This document shows, one piece after another, positions 34,814-44,118 of a stretch of 64,000 nucleotides of DNA (within the stretch, counting starts at the first letter, position 1; each line of letters starts with the position of its first letter). This DNA comes from Thermogemmatispora onikobensis (GTDB taxonomy: Bacteria > Chloroflexota > Ktedonobacteria > Ktedonobacterales > Ktedonobacteraceae). The stretch spans positions 1-64,000 of the forward strand of contig NZ_BDGT01000005.1 in NCBI RefSeq assembly GCF_001748285.1, read 5' to 3'. The position numbers were made by a program, and so were the translations under genes. Below the pieces are notes generated by a model, which was given only the letters and a program-made list of their open reading frames with translations, was not told the origin of the DNA and did no database searches.

Positions 34814-35050
34814 ATGCTGAAGCGCGGACCGATGCTTCTTTGTCTGGCGTTACTCTTGCTGCTACTATCTCCTCTTTTTTTCTCTACAGCAAAGGCCTCT
34901 GCTGTTCATGCCGTCCTGACCAATGATGCTCTTCGTGAAGCAGCCCCGTCCTACTCTGCTACAGCTAGCCCTTTGGCAAGCAGCGGAGGCTATTTTAATG
35001 TGTTCTCGCTTGTCCGTCTGACGTCGTGTGTTGCGAGAACTCAGCCTTGA
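34814..35050 (+). CDS. small secreted protein, possibly frameshifted
   Basis: 78 residues with an obvious signal peptide (LLCLALLLLLLSPLFFSTAKA) and AGGAAGGAGGG before ATG 34814. The mature part is short. Past the stop, another frame stays open to 35153 and reads NYSCHTEAYFVYQGSLYSL, which looks coding; an indel near 35020 would join the two. No family recognised. Confidence 0.5.
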   Translation: MLKRGPMLLCLALLLLLLSPLFFSTAKASAVHAVLTNDALREAAPSYSATASPLASSGGYFNVFSLVRLTSCVARTQP

Positions 35051-35203
35051 GAATTATTCCTGTCACACCGAAGCATACTTTGTCTACCAAGGCAGCCTCT
35101 ATAGCCTGGCTGCAGATGCCCAGAGCAGTACGCCTAAGAGTCCGCCCAGGTAGGTTTCCAGGGAGGTCCTCTGTGTAGAGGACTTCCCTCTGGGGCCAGG
35201 GCA

Positions 35204-36955
35204 ATGCGAGGTGTGGTTTTGAAGATAAGCAGACTTTGTGACAAATATCATATTGCGGCGTGTATCGTCATTCTGCTCTCCTCTCTACTGCGCTTCTATC
35301 TGATCCTGCTGGGCTGGCCATCCCTTGATAGCGACGAAGGGACAATGGGTCTCATGGCTCTCCACATTGCCTATCAAGGTGCTCATCCGCTGGTCTTCTA
35401 TGGTCAGGACTATTTAGCTCCCATTGATGCCTACCTGGCCGCCTTCTTTTTCCACCTCTGGGGACCCTCAGTCCTGACTCTGCGCTTAAGTGTCCTGCTG
35501 CTCTTTTGCTTTTTTCTGATACAGATCTATTTACTGACTAGCCTGATTTATAACAAACCATTGGCGTTGGCTACTCTTCTGATAGTTGGGGCCGGTCCTG
35601 GCGAAGTGCTCTTTAGGGAGCTTGAGGCAGCCGGAGGGGCGCCTGATGTTCTCTTTTTTTGCTCTCTGCTATTGCTGGTAAGCTGCTGGCTTGTTTTTGG
35701 TCGCCAGAGGCACAGCGTGAATCAGAAATCGTCGAAACTCCGTGATGGAATAGCTCTTAGTCTATGGGGCTTTCTGGCCGGTGTGAGCATCTGGAGCGAC
35801 CCGCTCGTGCTCCCTTTTGTAGGAACTGCTTTTCTTTTCATCCTTCAGGGCTATCACCAGCAGCTCAAATCACCGCTGCTCTGCCTCCTGTTAGTTGCTG
35901 GCCTATTGCTGGGTCTGAGTCCCGAGATTGCCTATAAGCTTACTGTTCCTCCCTCGCCATCGGCTCTATCTTTACTTGGACCAGGCTATCGCGAACCTGC
36001 TTATCCCCCTATTGCGTCGGGCAGCAAGCCGCCATCTGAAGGCGTGGCACTTCAAGCTTCGTTGCCCTTACAAGTTGCCGGGGCGCTGTTAGTGAGTTTG
36101 CCTTTAGCCACAGGAGGCAATGCTCTGTGTACGCTGGGACCGAGCCGCGCCTGGCCATTGCGGGCTGATCCCCAAGCTCAGCTTTGCACTGTGTTTCATG
36201 GGATCTGGTCCCTGGGCTATCTTCTACTCTGGGGCCTTGCGACCGGCCAGGCCCTTTTCTCCTGGTGGCGCTTACGGCAAGTAGACGTGAAAGCCGAGCC
36301 TGGTGCTCTTCAGACCAGATGTGTGGAGGGAGCCAGGCTCATGATTCTGGGAGGCGCTGGCGGCACCCTTTTTCTCTTTTGTCTTTTTCCTCAAGCAGCG
36401 CTTACTCCCTGGCCTTCATCTCGATACCTGGTAGGTCTTATCATCAGCATTCCTGCCTTGCTTTTCCCGCTCTGGCGTCTAGCCTTCCTACCCTCTAAAC
36501 GCTTGCTCTGCAAGCCTCTTTTTCAGGCTGCTCGGCTCGGGGCAATGTTGATAGTGTTTACGGTTGCAGTTGCCTGGTGGTGGGGAAGCGGCCAGCTTCT
36601 AGCTCAGGCGCCTGATGTTCAAAAGCTGAATAACGAGCAACAAGCTTTGATGAACTTTCTTCTGAGACGAGGTGCTACACGTATCTACACCGACTATTGG
36701 ACCTGTGACCGGATCGCTTTTCAGAGCACTGAGCGCATTATATGCAGTGTCCTTGATGCCGGGTTGCAACCTGGCCTTAATCGTTATCCCCCCTATAGCC
36801 ACCTGGTCCAGGCGGCCCAGTCTCCTCCTGACTATGTCTTCCCCATTGACTCACCTCAGGATCTCAGACTGCAGCAGCTCATAGCGCTCGGCTATCATTA
36901 TCACCGTTTGACATATATGAATTATGCTATCTATGAACCATTAAGAGGCACATAA
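35204..36955 (+). CDS. GT-C fold membrane glycosyltransferase (GT39/PMT-like)
   Basis: 583 residues, about ten hydrophobic helices. The first extracytoplasmic loop carries GWPSLDSDEGTMGLMALHIA followed by FYGQDYLAPIDAYLAAFFF; the acidic pair after the first helix is the catalytic signature of lipid-phosphate-sugar transferases (ArnT, PMT). The C-terminal ~140 residues form a small extracytoplasmic domain (ARIYTDYWTCDRIAFQS-like region). It would move a sugar from a polyprenyl-phosphate donor to lipid or protein outside the membrane. It follows the small secreted protein by 153 bp. Start ATG 35204 lacks a strong Shine-Dalgarno. Confidence 0.75.
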   Translation: MRGVVLKISRLCDKYHIAACIVILLSSLLRFYLILLGWPSLDSDEGTMGLMALHIAYQGAHPLVFYGQDYLAPIDAYLAAFFFHLWGPSVLTLRLSVLLLFCFFLIQIYLLTSLIYNKPLALATLLIVGAGPGEVLFRELEAAGGAPDVLFFCSLLLLVSCWLVFGRQRHSVNQKSSKLRDGIALSLWGFLAGVSIWSDPLVLPFVGTAFLFILQGYHQQLKSPLLCLLLVAGLLLGLSPEIAYKLTVPPSPSALSLLGPGYREPAYPPIASGSKPPSEGVALQASLPLQVAGALLVSLPLATGGNALCTLGPSRAWPLRADPQAQLCTVFHGIWSLGYLLLWGLATGQALFSWWRLRQVDVKAEPGALQTRCVEGARLMILGGAGGTLFLFCLFPQAALTPWPSSRYLVGLIISIPALLFPLWRLAFLPSKRLLCKPLFQAARLGAMLIVFTVAVAWWWGSGQLLAQAPDVQKLNNEQQALMNFLLRRGATRIYTDYWTCDRIAFQSTERIICSVLDAGLQPGLNRYPPYSHLVQAAQSPPDYVFPIDSPQDLRLQQLIALGYHYHRLTYMNYAIYEPLRGT

Positions 36956-37492
36956 TTATGTAATATTTTGCTCCACTTAGAAATCGCTATCCTTGCACTA
37001 TGAGCCGCTCACCAGCATCAAGGCATGGGACCACGTTGGAGCAGCCTGGCCTTTGGCGAGGCAGGTGGGTTAAAATAGCAATGGCGAAGTCATTCGAGTC
37101 GATCGGCTCTTCGAATTCGACTGGAGGAACAGCTCGCCCTGGCTGGCTATCCGGCCTTAGCCGCAGGCTGTCGTGAGATCAACTTTTTCTGCTTGCCCCT
37201 GCAATTGGAAATCATGGCGGTCTCCGCCGATGGTCGCTTACACAAGCTCCCCGACCTGGTTGGGGACAATCTGTGGTAGCGCCTGCAGCTCCCCTGGCCG
37301 GGTTCAAAGCCTCGCGGGGCCTTACAGCCAGCACTGACTGAAGGCTATCGGGGAGGCCTGGCAGGACCTCACCGGGGCCTGGTGAAGCGCCTGGTGGAAC
37401 CCTGCCAGGACAACCAACCAGACTGCAGAGTCAAGGCAGTCAGTGGCTAACCTGGTACTCAGCCTGGCGGACTGCCCCGTCACAGGCGTCTC
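36956..37492. other. 537-bp region with a possible decayed coding segment
   Basis: The plus-strand frame around 37110-37278 reads LRIRLEEQLALAGYPALAAG then REINFFCLPLQLEIMAVSAD, ending in a stop at 37277-37279. It has coding-like composition but no start or ribosome site and no family I recognise. It could be a remnant of a transferred or transposon gene. Elsewhere in the gap nothing was seen. Confidence 0.3.
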
Positions 37493-39778
37493 CTAGCCTG
37501 TGACGCGCCACAGAATCACGGTGTGATCCGTGGAAGCGGAGGCCAGCCCCTGCTGGCTCCAGGCCACAGCGGTGACGCTGCCGTGATGGCCGCTGTAGAC
37601 CGTCGCGCCATTGCTGGAGAGCGTCCAGACGCGCACGCGCCCATCGCTACAAGCGGTAGCCAGGCGGCCTGGCGTTGTTGGGTCCCAGGCCAGCCCATTG
37701 ACCGCCGCTGGGTGGGTCAGGTGCTCTTGAACGACGCCCGAAACGCTGTCCCAAATCACCACCTGGTGATCTGCGCCACCCGAGGCCAGCTGCGTGCCGT
37801 CCGGAGACCAGGCCACGCTCAGGGCGGCGCCGCGGTGGCGGTGGTAGCTTTGCAAGAGGCGCCGGCTGCTCAGGCTGAGCGTCGCCACCAGGCCGCTATC
37901 GAGCGCCAGCGCCAGGGTTTCGCCACCCGGAGCGAGTGCTAAAGCCCGAATACGGGCCTTCAGCAAGCTGCGCGTCGTCTGGCCGCTTAAAAGCAGCTCG
38001 TGACCACCATTGCCAAGTGTGCCGGCCAGGAGAACATCGCGCCGCTCGGTCCAGGCCAGGGCACTCACCGGGGCCCCCAGATCATTGAACGTCTGCTGTA
38101 AGGCCCCGCTCGTCGTCCAAATCTGTACCGAGTGATTCTCGCCGCCCGAGGCCAGCAGCGTCCCGTCGGCGCTCCAGGCCACTGCCAGAATGGGGGTAGC
38201 CTGCAGACTGTAGGTCAGCACTGGGCGGGCCTCGCTCGCCAGCCAGAGACGCGCCGTTTGATCGCGCGATCCCGAGACGAGGTGCGCTCCATCTGGGGAC
38301 CAGGCCAGGCTGGTGACGCTGTCTTGATGTCCCTGTAGCACGGCCAGAGCCTGGGCCGGACGACTATTCAGTAGAAGATAGAGGCTGGTGCCCACAATGC
38401 CCGCGCCAACCGCTCCAGCGGCCATCAATGCCAGGACGCGCCGCCTGCTCATCTTCTCGCCAGGCCGCCGCTCTGGCCCAACCGGCTGGTGCGGAGCAGG
38501 TAGGCGAAACTGGCCTTTCTTCCGCGAGGATGCACCTGCCAGCGGTTGAGGCAGCACAGGAGGAGGGGAGCCGGGGGTTGGGGAAGAGGCTGGCAAGGTC
38601 GAAGGAGCGAAAACGGTTGGAGCTGAGGCCGCTTCCTGACGTTGTTGCAGGCTCTGAGGCGACGGAGCGCCTCCCGGAAGGCCACCCAGCGCCAGTGGCT
38701 GACCGCCGCGCGGCAGCTTGAGCTGCTCAATCTTCTCCGCCGCCAGTCTGGTCGCGGGCAAGGCAGGATCGGGCGACTCCCGCAGCAGCAAGGTACCGGC
38801 GGCATCGGCTTCACCAACGGGTCCCCCTTTAGTCGGCAGCCCCAGGCGCGGCTGCAGCGGCGAAGGACGGCTATGGGCGGCATGGGCGAAGGCCGCCGCA
38901 AAAGCTCCGACCGAAGGATAGCGCTCCTGTGGGTCTTTCGCCAGCGCACGTGCGAAAACCAGCTCCAGCTCTTCTGGCAGAGCCGGGTTGAAGGAGCGTA
39001 GAGGGGGCGGCTCCCGATGCAGATGCTGATGCATCAACTGGGCCGGATCGCCTTCAAAGGGCGTGTGCCCGGTCAGTAGCAAATAGAGCATGACCGCCAG
39101 CGCATACTGATCGCTTTCGGGGCGCGCTTCGCCGCCGAACTGCTCGGGGGCCATGTAGAGCGGCGTTCCAAAAATGTGGCTGGTGGCCGAGCTAAAAGAA
39201 AAAAACTTGGCCAGGCCGAAGTCCGAGAGCAGCAGATGCACGCGCGGCCCGCCTTCGATTCGCAGCAAGAAATTCGCCGGCTTGATATCGCGGTGAACGA
39301 TGCCGCGATCATGAGCGTACTGCAGGGCGGAAGCCGCCTGCTGGAGGTAGTCTTCGGCCTCGCTCAGAGTCAAAGGCCAGGCCGAGGGCAGACCTGGTGG
39401 CAGCTGAGGAACGCGGCTGAGCGACTGCTGGGAGGCCAGACCTGCCCGGCGACGCAGCCAGTCCCAGAGCGAGCCTTCTGGGCGATACTGCATCACCATA
39501 TAGGCGCGCCGGCCCAGCTCGGTCTCTTCCTCTCCATAGCGATAGAGCGGCAGAATATGCAAATGATCCAGGCTCGCCACAGCGCGCGCTTCCTGTTTGA
39601 AGCGCTCAAGCGCTTTCTCAGCCTCGAGGAAGTCGCTGGCCTCGGCGCGCACCACCTTAATCGCGACCTGCTGGCCAATCATAGGGTCCTCGGCCAGGTA
39701 AACGGTGCCCATGCCGCCGCTGCCGAGAAGCTGCTTGATAGTGTATCCCCCGATTACCGAGCCGATCAGTGTATCCAC
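37493..39778 (-). CDS. Ser/Thr protein kinase with transmembrane segment and WD40 repeats
   Basis: 761 residues. Hanks-type kinase at ~12-285: glycine loop LGSGGMGTVYLA, VAIK (Lys41), HRDIKPAN (162-169), DFG (186-188), APE (210-212). A Pro/Ser-rich linker of ~150 residues follows, then a basic stretch and transmembrane helix (VLALMAAGAVGAGIVGTSLYLLL, ~448-470). The extracytoplasmic part is a WD40 propeller (~480-761; LQGHQDSVTSLAWSPDGAHL, RGAALSVAWSPDGTQLASGG, YSGHHGSVTAVAWSQQGL). It probably senses an external cue and phosphorylates cytoplasmic targets; FHA proteins such as the one at 5505 are potential partners. Kinase catalytic residues are intact. Confidence 0.93.
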   Translation of the reverse strand: MDTLIGSVIGGYTIKQLLGSGGMGTVYLAEDPMIGQQVAIKVVRAEASDFLEAEKALERFKQEARAVASLDHLHILPLYRYGEEETELGRRAYMVMQYRPEGSLWDWLRRRAGLASQQSLSRVPQLPPGLPSAWPLTLSEAEDYLQQAASALQYAHDRGIVHRDIKPANFLLRIEGGPRVHLLLSDFGLAKFFSFSSATSHIFGTPLYMAPEQFGGEARPESDQYALAVMLYLLLTGHTPFEGDPAQLMHQHLHREPPPLRSFNPALPEELELVFARALAKDPQERYPSVGAFAAAFAHAAHSRPSPLQPRLGLPTKGGPVGEADAAGTLLLRESPDPALPATRLAAEKIEQLKLPRGGQPLALGGLPGGAPSPQSLQQRQEAASAPTVFAPSTLPASSPTPGSPPPVLPQPLAGASSRKKGQFRLPAPHQPVGPERRPGEKMSRRRVLALMAAGAVGAGIVGTSLYLLLNSRPAQALAVLQGHQDSVTSLAWSPDGAHLVSGSRDQTARLWLASEARPVLTYSLQATPILAVAWSADGTLLASGGENHSVQIWTTSGALQQTFNDLGAPVSALAWTERRDVLLAGTLGNGGHELLLSGQTTRSLLKARIRALALAPGGETLALALDSGLVATLSLSSRRLLQSYHRHRGAALSVAWSPDGTQLASGGADHQVVIWDSVSGVVQEHLTHPAAVNGLAWDPTTPGRLATACSDGRVRVWTLSSNGATVYSGHHGSVTAVAWSQQGLASASTDHTVILWRVTG

Positions 39779-39968
39779 AGCCTTTGTCTCTCCTGCTCGT
39801 CAAGCGTTCGCTGAGGCGGAGCTGTCTTTCATCCAGGCAGTAGACAAAGCGAGCACGATGGGCTGACGAAGAGACGGACCTCCGGGTCCGGGAGAGAACC
39901 CCTCTCTTCTTTGGGCCCTACTCGCGTGCTTGCCCTGTCCACTACAGAACAGCCCAGCCCATCGTGGC

Positions 39969-39997
39969 ATAATAGCATGTGCCGGGCTGCCTGTCGA
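39969..39997 (-). promoter_or_regulatory. extended -10 promoter of the kinase gene
   Basis: Minus strand TCGACA (39992-39997), 17-bp spacer, TATTAT (39969-39974) preceded by TGC. It gives a ~180-base leader. The rest of the 39779-40125 gap holds no gene. Confidence 0.65.
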
Positions 39998-40125
39998 CCG
40001 CTGCTGGCCGGATCGGGGACCGGCCTCGTCGATCTTGAGCGATTCTGGAGAAACGTCCTGACCAATCTCCTTCACTCACTCTCGCTGGCCTCTTCTCGCC
40101 GGCTCGCTTTCCTGGCTCTCCTGGC

Positions 40126-41004
40126 TTAGTAGGAGGTCCTGACTGCGGCGGCAATGAGCGCTACCAGCCCTAGGAGGCCACAGCAGGCCAGCAACATGAG
40201 GCCGCCGACGGGGATCAACACCGCTGCGCTCGCCGGGCCACCCGGCAGGCGCTGGCTGCCCATCGTCGCAAAAACCAGCAGAACAATGGCATAAATGGAG
40301 GCAATCAGCTCCACAATCAAGACGAGAATATTGACGAAAGGAATGATCCCAATGATGCTACCGGCAAGGAGAATGGTCAATAACGGTCCATAGGCGAGCA
40401 TGCCGCTGTAGCATTGCTGCAGAAAGTTGCCCTGCCCGTTGAAGGCTTTGGCCAGCAGGTAGATCAGCCCTTGAAGAATGAAGAAGCCACCAATCAGTGA
40501 GACAAAGTAGATCAGCGAAGAGAGCAGCGAGCTGGCAACGTTGGCCGAGGCTATCAGGGAGATGTAGGCGCTGGGAAGAATGCTCACGAGCAGAGCACTG
40601 GTGGCCAGCCTGGTAAAGAAGGTAATAATGGCGAACAGCGCTGCGAATCCCAGAAGCTGCACCCAAATGATATCCCAGGAAGCCTTTCCCAGCTCCTGCG
40701 CAAATGTCTCCGCTGATGGGCGCGAGGCCACGCGCAGGTACTGGCCTGGCAGCTCGCGCAGGGCCTGGCCCAACGGCAGCGGCGCGGCCATGACTGGCGG
40801 CGGGTAGGTACCGGGTTGCCAGCCGTAGGAAGTCGGGGGCATATACGGGTTCGTTGAGGGTTGAGGCCCAGGCCCGTAGGGATTGACAGGCGGCTGATAC
40901 GGATTGGCAGGCGGTGGTGTGGGCGACACAGGTGTCTCATAAGGGTTTGGGGGGGGCGTCGGCTGCTGCGGTACCTGCCCACCCTGGTTGGGGTCCCAGC
41001 TCAT
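40126..41004 (-). CDS. Yip1-domain membrane protein
   Basis: 292 residues. Residues 1-75 are a Pro/Asn/Tyr-rich tail (NPYETPVSPTPPPANPYQPP). A Yip1-type domain follows, with five hydrophobic segments (QLLGFAALFAIITFF, SLIYFVSLIGGFFILQGLIY, LLTILLAGSIIGIIPFVNIL, ASAAVLIPVGGLMLLACCGL and others). Bacterial Yip1 proteins have no firm function; membrane organisation or transport is suspected. ATG 41004 follows AAAGGAG. It precedes the kinase gene by 347 bp and may be independent of it. Confidence 0.8.
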   Translation of the reverse strand: MSWDPNQGGQVPQQPTPPPNPYETPVSPTPPPANPYQPPVNPYGPGPQPSTNPYMPPTSYGWQPGTYPPPVMAAPLPLGQALRELPGQYLRVASRPSAETFAQELGKASWDIIWVQLLGFAALFAIITFFTRLATSALLVSILPSAYISLIASANVASSLLSSLIYFVSLIGGFFILQGLIYLLAKAFNGQGNFLQQCYSGMLAYGPLLTILLAGSIIGIIPFVNILVLIVELIASIYAIVLLVFATMGSQRLPGGPASAAVLIPVGGLMLLACCGLLGLVALIAAAVRTSY

Positions 41005-41379
41005 CGGTTTAAGCTCCTTTCCAGCTTCTCACAAGAGATCAATCAATCCATCAGATGAATGGATACAGGCTTCTCAATGATAACATAACGTTATAGGTTG
41101 CGTCTACTACAATTGCTCATCCCTCTGCTTGCCAGAGCAGTCGCATCATGCCTATAATCAAGGAGGAAAGCTCGCTCGGTGGCGCATCCGTCTATTCATC
41201 TCCTCTGCCCATATGCGCCCCTGTCGCTTCGCTCGGCTCAGGGATGGGCTGTGTGTCCAGCAGACAACCCAGGAGCGATCGGTGACCGCGAGGCGAGTTT
41301 GCCCTTCCCTTGCCTGAGCGTGTGAGGGCGAGGGCTGCTCTCATCCGTGTTCTTGAGACAGAAAGGGGAATAGCTCTCT
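41005..41379. other. intergenic region between divergent genes
   Basis: 375 bp without a supported gene. ATAACGTTAT (41085-41094) is a perfect 10-bp palindrome in an AT-rich stretch, 80 bases upstream of the Yip1 start, and could be an operator. No confident -35/-10 pair for either gene. Confidence 0.4.
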
Positions 41380-42183
41380 ATGGCCTGGGCGATTCTGACC
41401 GCTGCCTTCCTGGCCTCGGCGGTCGAATTTGTCGAAGCCTTCACCATTGTGCTCGTTGTGGGATTGACCATAAACTGGCGCAGCTCGCTGGTTGGGGCTG
41501 CTGCTGCCGCCGCCACACTGGCCCTGCTGGTGGGCGCTCTGGGCCTGGCCCTCGTCTACTGGATTCCGCTCGCCCTGCTGCGCCTCGTAATTGGCATTCT
41601 GCTGATTCTTTTTGGCCTCAAGTGGCTCAAGAAGGCTATTCTACGCTATAGCGGCCTCAAGCCGTTGCACGATGAGGAGGCCATCTTCGAGGAACAGATG
41701 GCGGCTATGCGGGCGCGCGGGGAAGGACCGCGTTCTCGTCTAGAGCCGTTTGGCGTGGCGCTCTCCTACAAGACTGTCTTACTGGAGGGGCTGGAGGTGG
41801 CCTTTATCGTGATCTCCTTTGGCAGTAGCGCCCTCACTCCCAGCTGCAGCGCTGGCTGCGCCCTCGGCACCGCGACCCTGGGGGCTGGCGCTGCCGGGCT
41901 GTTGGTGGTGCTGATCGGGCTGTTGCTGCAGACCCCGCTCAAGCGCGTCCCGGAGAATACGCTCAAGTTTCTGGTTGGCATCATGCTGACCACCTTTGGC
42001 ACTTTCTGGAGCGGTGAGGGTTTGGGCGTCAACTGGCCGCTAGAGGATGCCTTCCTGCTGGTGCTGGCCGCCTTCTACTTGCTCTGCTCCGCCCTGCTCG
42101 TGCTCTGGCTCAGGAGCCTGGCCCGCCGGCGTGCTGTCCCGGGCTTCAGCCCTGCCGGCCTGCCAGAGAAGGGAGACCGCTAA
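41380..42183 (+). CDS. multipass membrane protein, COG4280/FTR1-like
   Basis: 267 residues, seven hydrophobic helices. Two similar halves carry an acidic residue inside a helix: SAVEFVEAFTIVLVVGLTI and LLEGLEVAFIVISFGSSAL, an arrangement like the REGLE motifs of iron permease FTR1 and of COG4280/TMEM165-like proteins. A cytoplasmic loop lies between (HDEEAIFEEQMAAMRARGEG). Divalent-ion transport is plausible, but substrate and direction are not shown. ATG 41380 follows AAAGGGGAA. It overlaps the next gene by one base. Confidence 0.7.
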   Translation: MAWAILTAAFLASAVEFVEAFTIVLVVGLTINWRSSLVGAAAAAATLALLVGALGLALVYWIPLALLRLVIGILLILFGLKWLKKAILRYSGLKPLHDEEAIFEEQMAAMRARGEGPRSRLEPFGVALSYKTVLLEGLEVAFIVISFGSSALTPSCSAGCALGTATLGAGAAGLLVVLIGLLLQTPLKRVPENTLKFLVGIMLTTFGTFWSGEGLGVNWPLEDAFLLVLAAFYLLCSALLVLWLRSLARRRAVPGFSPAGLPEKGDR

Positions 42184-42380
42184 TGCTGCCGCGACTGCTT
42201 AAGCCGCTGCGGGCCTTGTACCAGTTTCTGGTGGGCGACCCACTTATTCTGAGTGGGGTGGTTCTGCTGTTTGTGCTCCTGTTGCTGCTACCTGTGGGTC
42301 TGGCGCCGCTGCATGCTGTCCTCCTGGTGGTGGCTCTGCCTGTCATCCTGGCCGCCTCGCTCTGGCGTGAGCTGCGCTAG
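42183..42380 (+). CDS. small membrane protein coupled to the COG4280-like gene
   Basis: 65 residues. Its ATG shares a base with the preceding stop (TAATG), so it is likely translated by re-initiation. Two hydrophobic helices (LSGVVLLFVLLLLLPVGLA, AVLLVVALPVILAASLW) with basic ends. No family recognised; a small subunit of the transporter-like neighbour is likely. A strong terminator follows. Confidence 0.7.
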   Translation: MLPRLLKPLRALYQFLVGDPLILSGVVLLFVLLLLLPVGLAPLHAVLLVVALPVILAASLWRELR

Positions 42381-42409
42381 CGCCTTGGGAGAGGCCTGAT
42401 AGAAGCCGG

Positions 42410-42464
42410 TGAGGCGGGGCCGCGTGGGATAGGATGGGGTACTTTGTCCCACACGGGCCCGCCT
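42410..42464 (+). terminator. long hairpin terminator
   Basis: GAGGCGGGGCCGCGTGGGA (42410-42428) pairs, with small bulges, with TCCCACACGGGCCCGCCTC (42446-42464). It separates convergent genes; there is no pronounced U-run. Confidence 0.6.
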
Positions 42465-42513
42465 CCTCGCAGAGAGAGGGAAAGAAGAAAGGACAGTTGC
42501 CGCCTTGGGCGGA

Positions 42514-43935
42514 TTAGATCCAGATGTCTGAGGTGCAGTCGCCGCCTGGATAGCGCATCTCGTGCGCGCGGGCCGGTCCGGCTGGCTCCTGACCGAAGTC
42601 AACGTAAAAGTTCTCGTTGATCTTCATGCCGCCGTGCTCGGGATCACAGTCGATCTGCAGCAGGTAGGAGCCGCGCCTGGCCAGCTCGGGGTAGAACTGG
42701 TTATCCCAGCTGCTGTAGAGCGAGTTCGTCACGTAGAGCCGGCGCCCGTCCAGACTCAGCTGCAGCATCTGTGGTCCGCCGACCAGCTCGTGGCCTTTAA
42801 CCGGCTGAGCCTTGCCGAGCAGGCCGCCGCACCAGACCTGGCCGGTCAGGCGTGGATGGGCCGGATCGCTGATATCGTACTGGCGGATGTCGCCGTGCAG
42901 CCAGTTCGAGAAATACAGGTAGCGGTCGTCCATCGAGACCAGCAGGTCGGTGATGAGCGAGGGAACGGGGAAGGGCCAGCCCTCCAGTTCAATCGCTGGG
43001 ACCTCGATCACCGGCTGCACCTGCCAGCTCCCGTTCACGCGCTCCCAGTGCCAGATGACGCTGCTGAGGGCGGCGCCGACGAAGCCATGCGTGCTGTCGG
43101 GATTGTGATAAAAGCGCACTTCCAGCGGGATCAGCCCTTTTTCGCCCAGGTCGACGCTCTGGACGATCTCATGGCGCTGCCAGTCCCAGAAATGAATCTG
43201 GCGTCCGTATTTGCCGGCCTGGACATCCTCTAGATTGAAACCGTCGAAGTAGGTCTTCGGCGCTCCCCACTCGCTGCTGACCATGACGTTGTGACGCGGC
43301 TGATACCAGAAGTCGTAGTTGAAGCGCATGGCGTCGGCTTTCTGCTCCCAGCGCCCGGCGATGCGGAACTCCTCGTCGAGGAGCAGGAAGCCGCCAGGGC
43401 CGTTACCCTCGCCGTCGCCCAGCATCGAGATCATGACATGGCCGTCGGGCAGGCAGTGCACGGTATGTGGGGCGCTCAGGTTGGTCTTGGCCTTGATTTC
43501 TTCCGGCTCAATGACGTTGTGCAGCCGAGGGGCCCGCTCGTCCTGGGTGTCGACGATGTAGATGCGACTGGAACGGTTGCCCGGGATCACCAGGAAGCGC
43601 CGCGACTTGTGGGCGTCGCCGTGGCAGGAGCTGCAGGCGTTCCAGCCAAAGTGATGCAGCTCATCGCCGACGTAGGGCATGATGGTGCGATGAATCACCT
43701 GCGAATAGGTGGGCGAGTCGGGATCAACGTCGATGGTGGCCAGGTAGTCGGGAGCTTCAACGCCGGTGCCAACGTGCAGGGCAATGGTATAGAGCACCTG
43801 CTCCCGTGGCGCCCTGGTCGCCTCTTCGGGCGAGGCGTAGCCCGGCCCACAGGCCGCCCCGTTGTGCTCATGATGCTCATGATGCTCGTGCTCTGCTGGA
43901 TGGTGGGCATGCTCGTGATGTTCTCCAGCGCTCAT
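42514..43935 (-). CDS. selenium-binding protein SBP56 / methanethiol oxidase-like
   Basis: 473 residues. The family signature [16 protein letters not shown] (copper/selenium-binding Cys region) is intact, with [28 protein letters not shown], and [13 protein letters not shown] at the C-terminus. SBP56 proteins are beta-propeller enzymes oxidising methanethiol to formaldehyde, H2S and H2O2 in the characterised bacteria. The N-terminus (residues 5-30) is His/Glu-rich ([19 protein letters not shown]), a likely metal-handling extension. It has a single-gene layout. Confidence 0.9.
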   Translation of the reverse strand: MSAGEHHEHAHHPAEHEHHEHHEHNGAACGPGYASPEEATRAPREQVLYTIALHVGTGVEAPDYLATIDVDPDSPTYSQVIHRTIMPYVGDELHHFGWNACSSCHGDAHKSRRFLVIPGNRSSRIYIVDTQDERAPRLHNVIEPEEIKAKTNLSAPHTVHCLPDGHVMISMLGDGEGNGPGGFLLLDEEFRIAGRWEQKADAMRFNYDFWYQPRHNVMVSSEWGAPKTYFDGFNLEDVQAGKYGRQIHFWDWQRHEIVQSVDLGEKGLIPLEVRFYHNPDSTHGFVGAALSSVIWHWERVNGSWQVQPVIEVPAIELEGWPFPVPSLITDLLVSMDDRYLYFSNWLHGDIRQYDISDPAHPRLTGQVWCGGLLGKAQPVKGHELVGGPQMLQLSLDGRRLYVTNSLYSSWDNQFYPELARRGSYLLQIDCDPEHGGMKINENFYVDFGQEPAGPARAHEMRYPGGDCTSDIWI

Positions 43936-44075
43936 GATTCTCTCCTCTGGCTTGGCCTCTTCCAGGCCGGCGGGCCGGGCGCCCTGACTCTCTGATCACG
44001 CACAGACCCGTCGGCGTTCGTTCATACAACCCATTACATGATTTAGTTTATCCAGAAAATCAACAATACGCAAGG

Positions 44076-44108
44076 GGGAAAAAGGCGCCGCCCGAGAAGG
44101 CGGCGCGG
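44076..44108 (-). terminator. intrinsic terminator of leuA
   Basis: GCGCCGCC (44085-44092), loop CGAGAA, GGCGGCGC (44099-44106). On the minus strand it is followed by TTTTTCCCCC. It lies 11 bases after the leuA stop. Confidence 0.85.
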
Positions 44109-44118
44109 CGGGGTGGAA

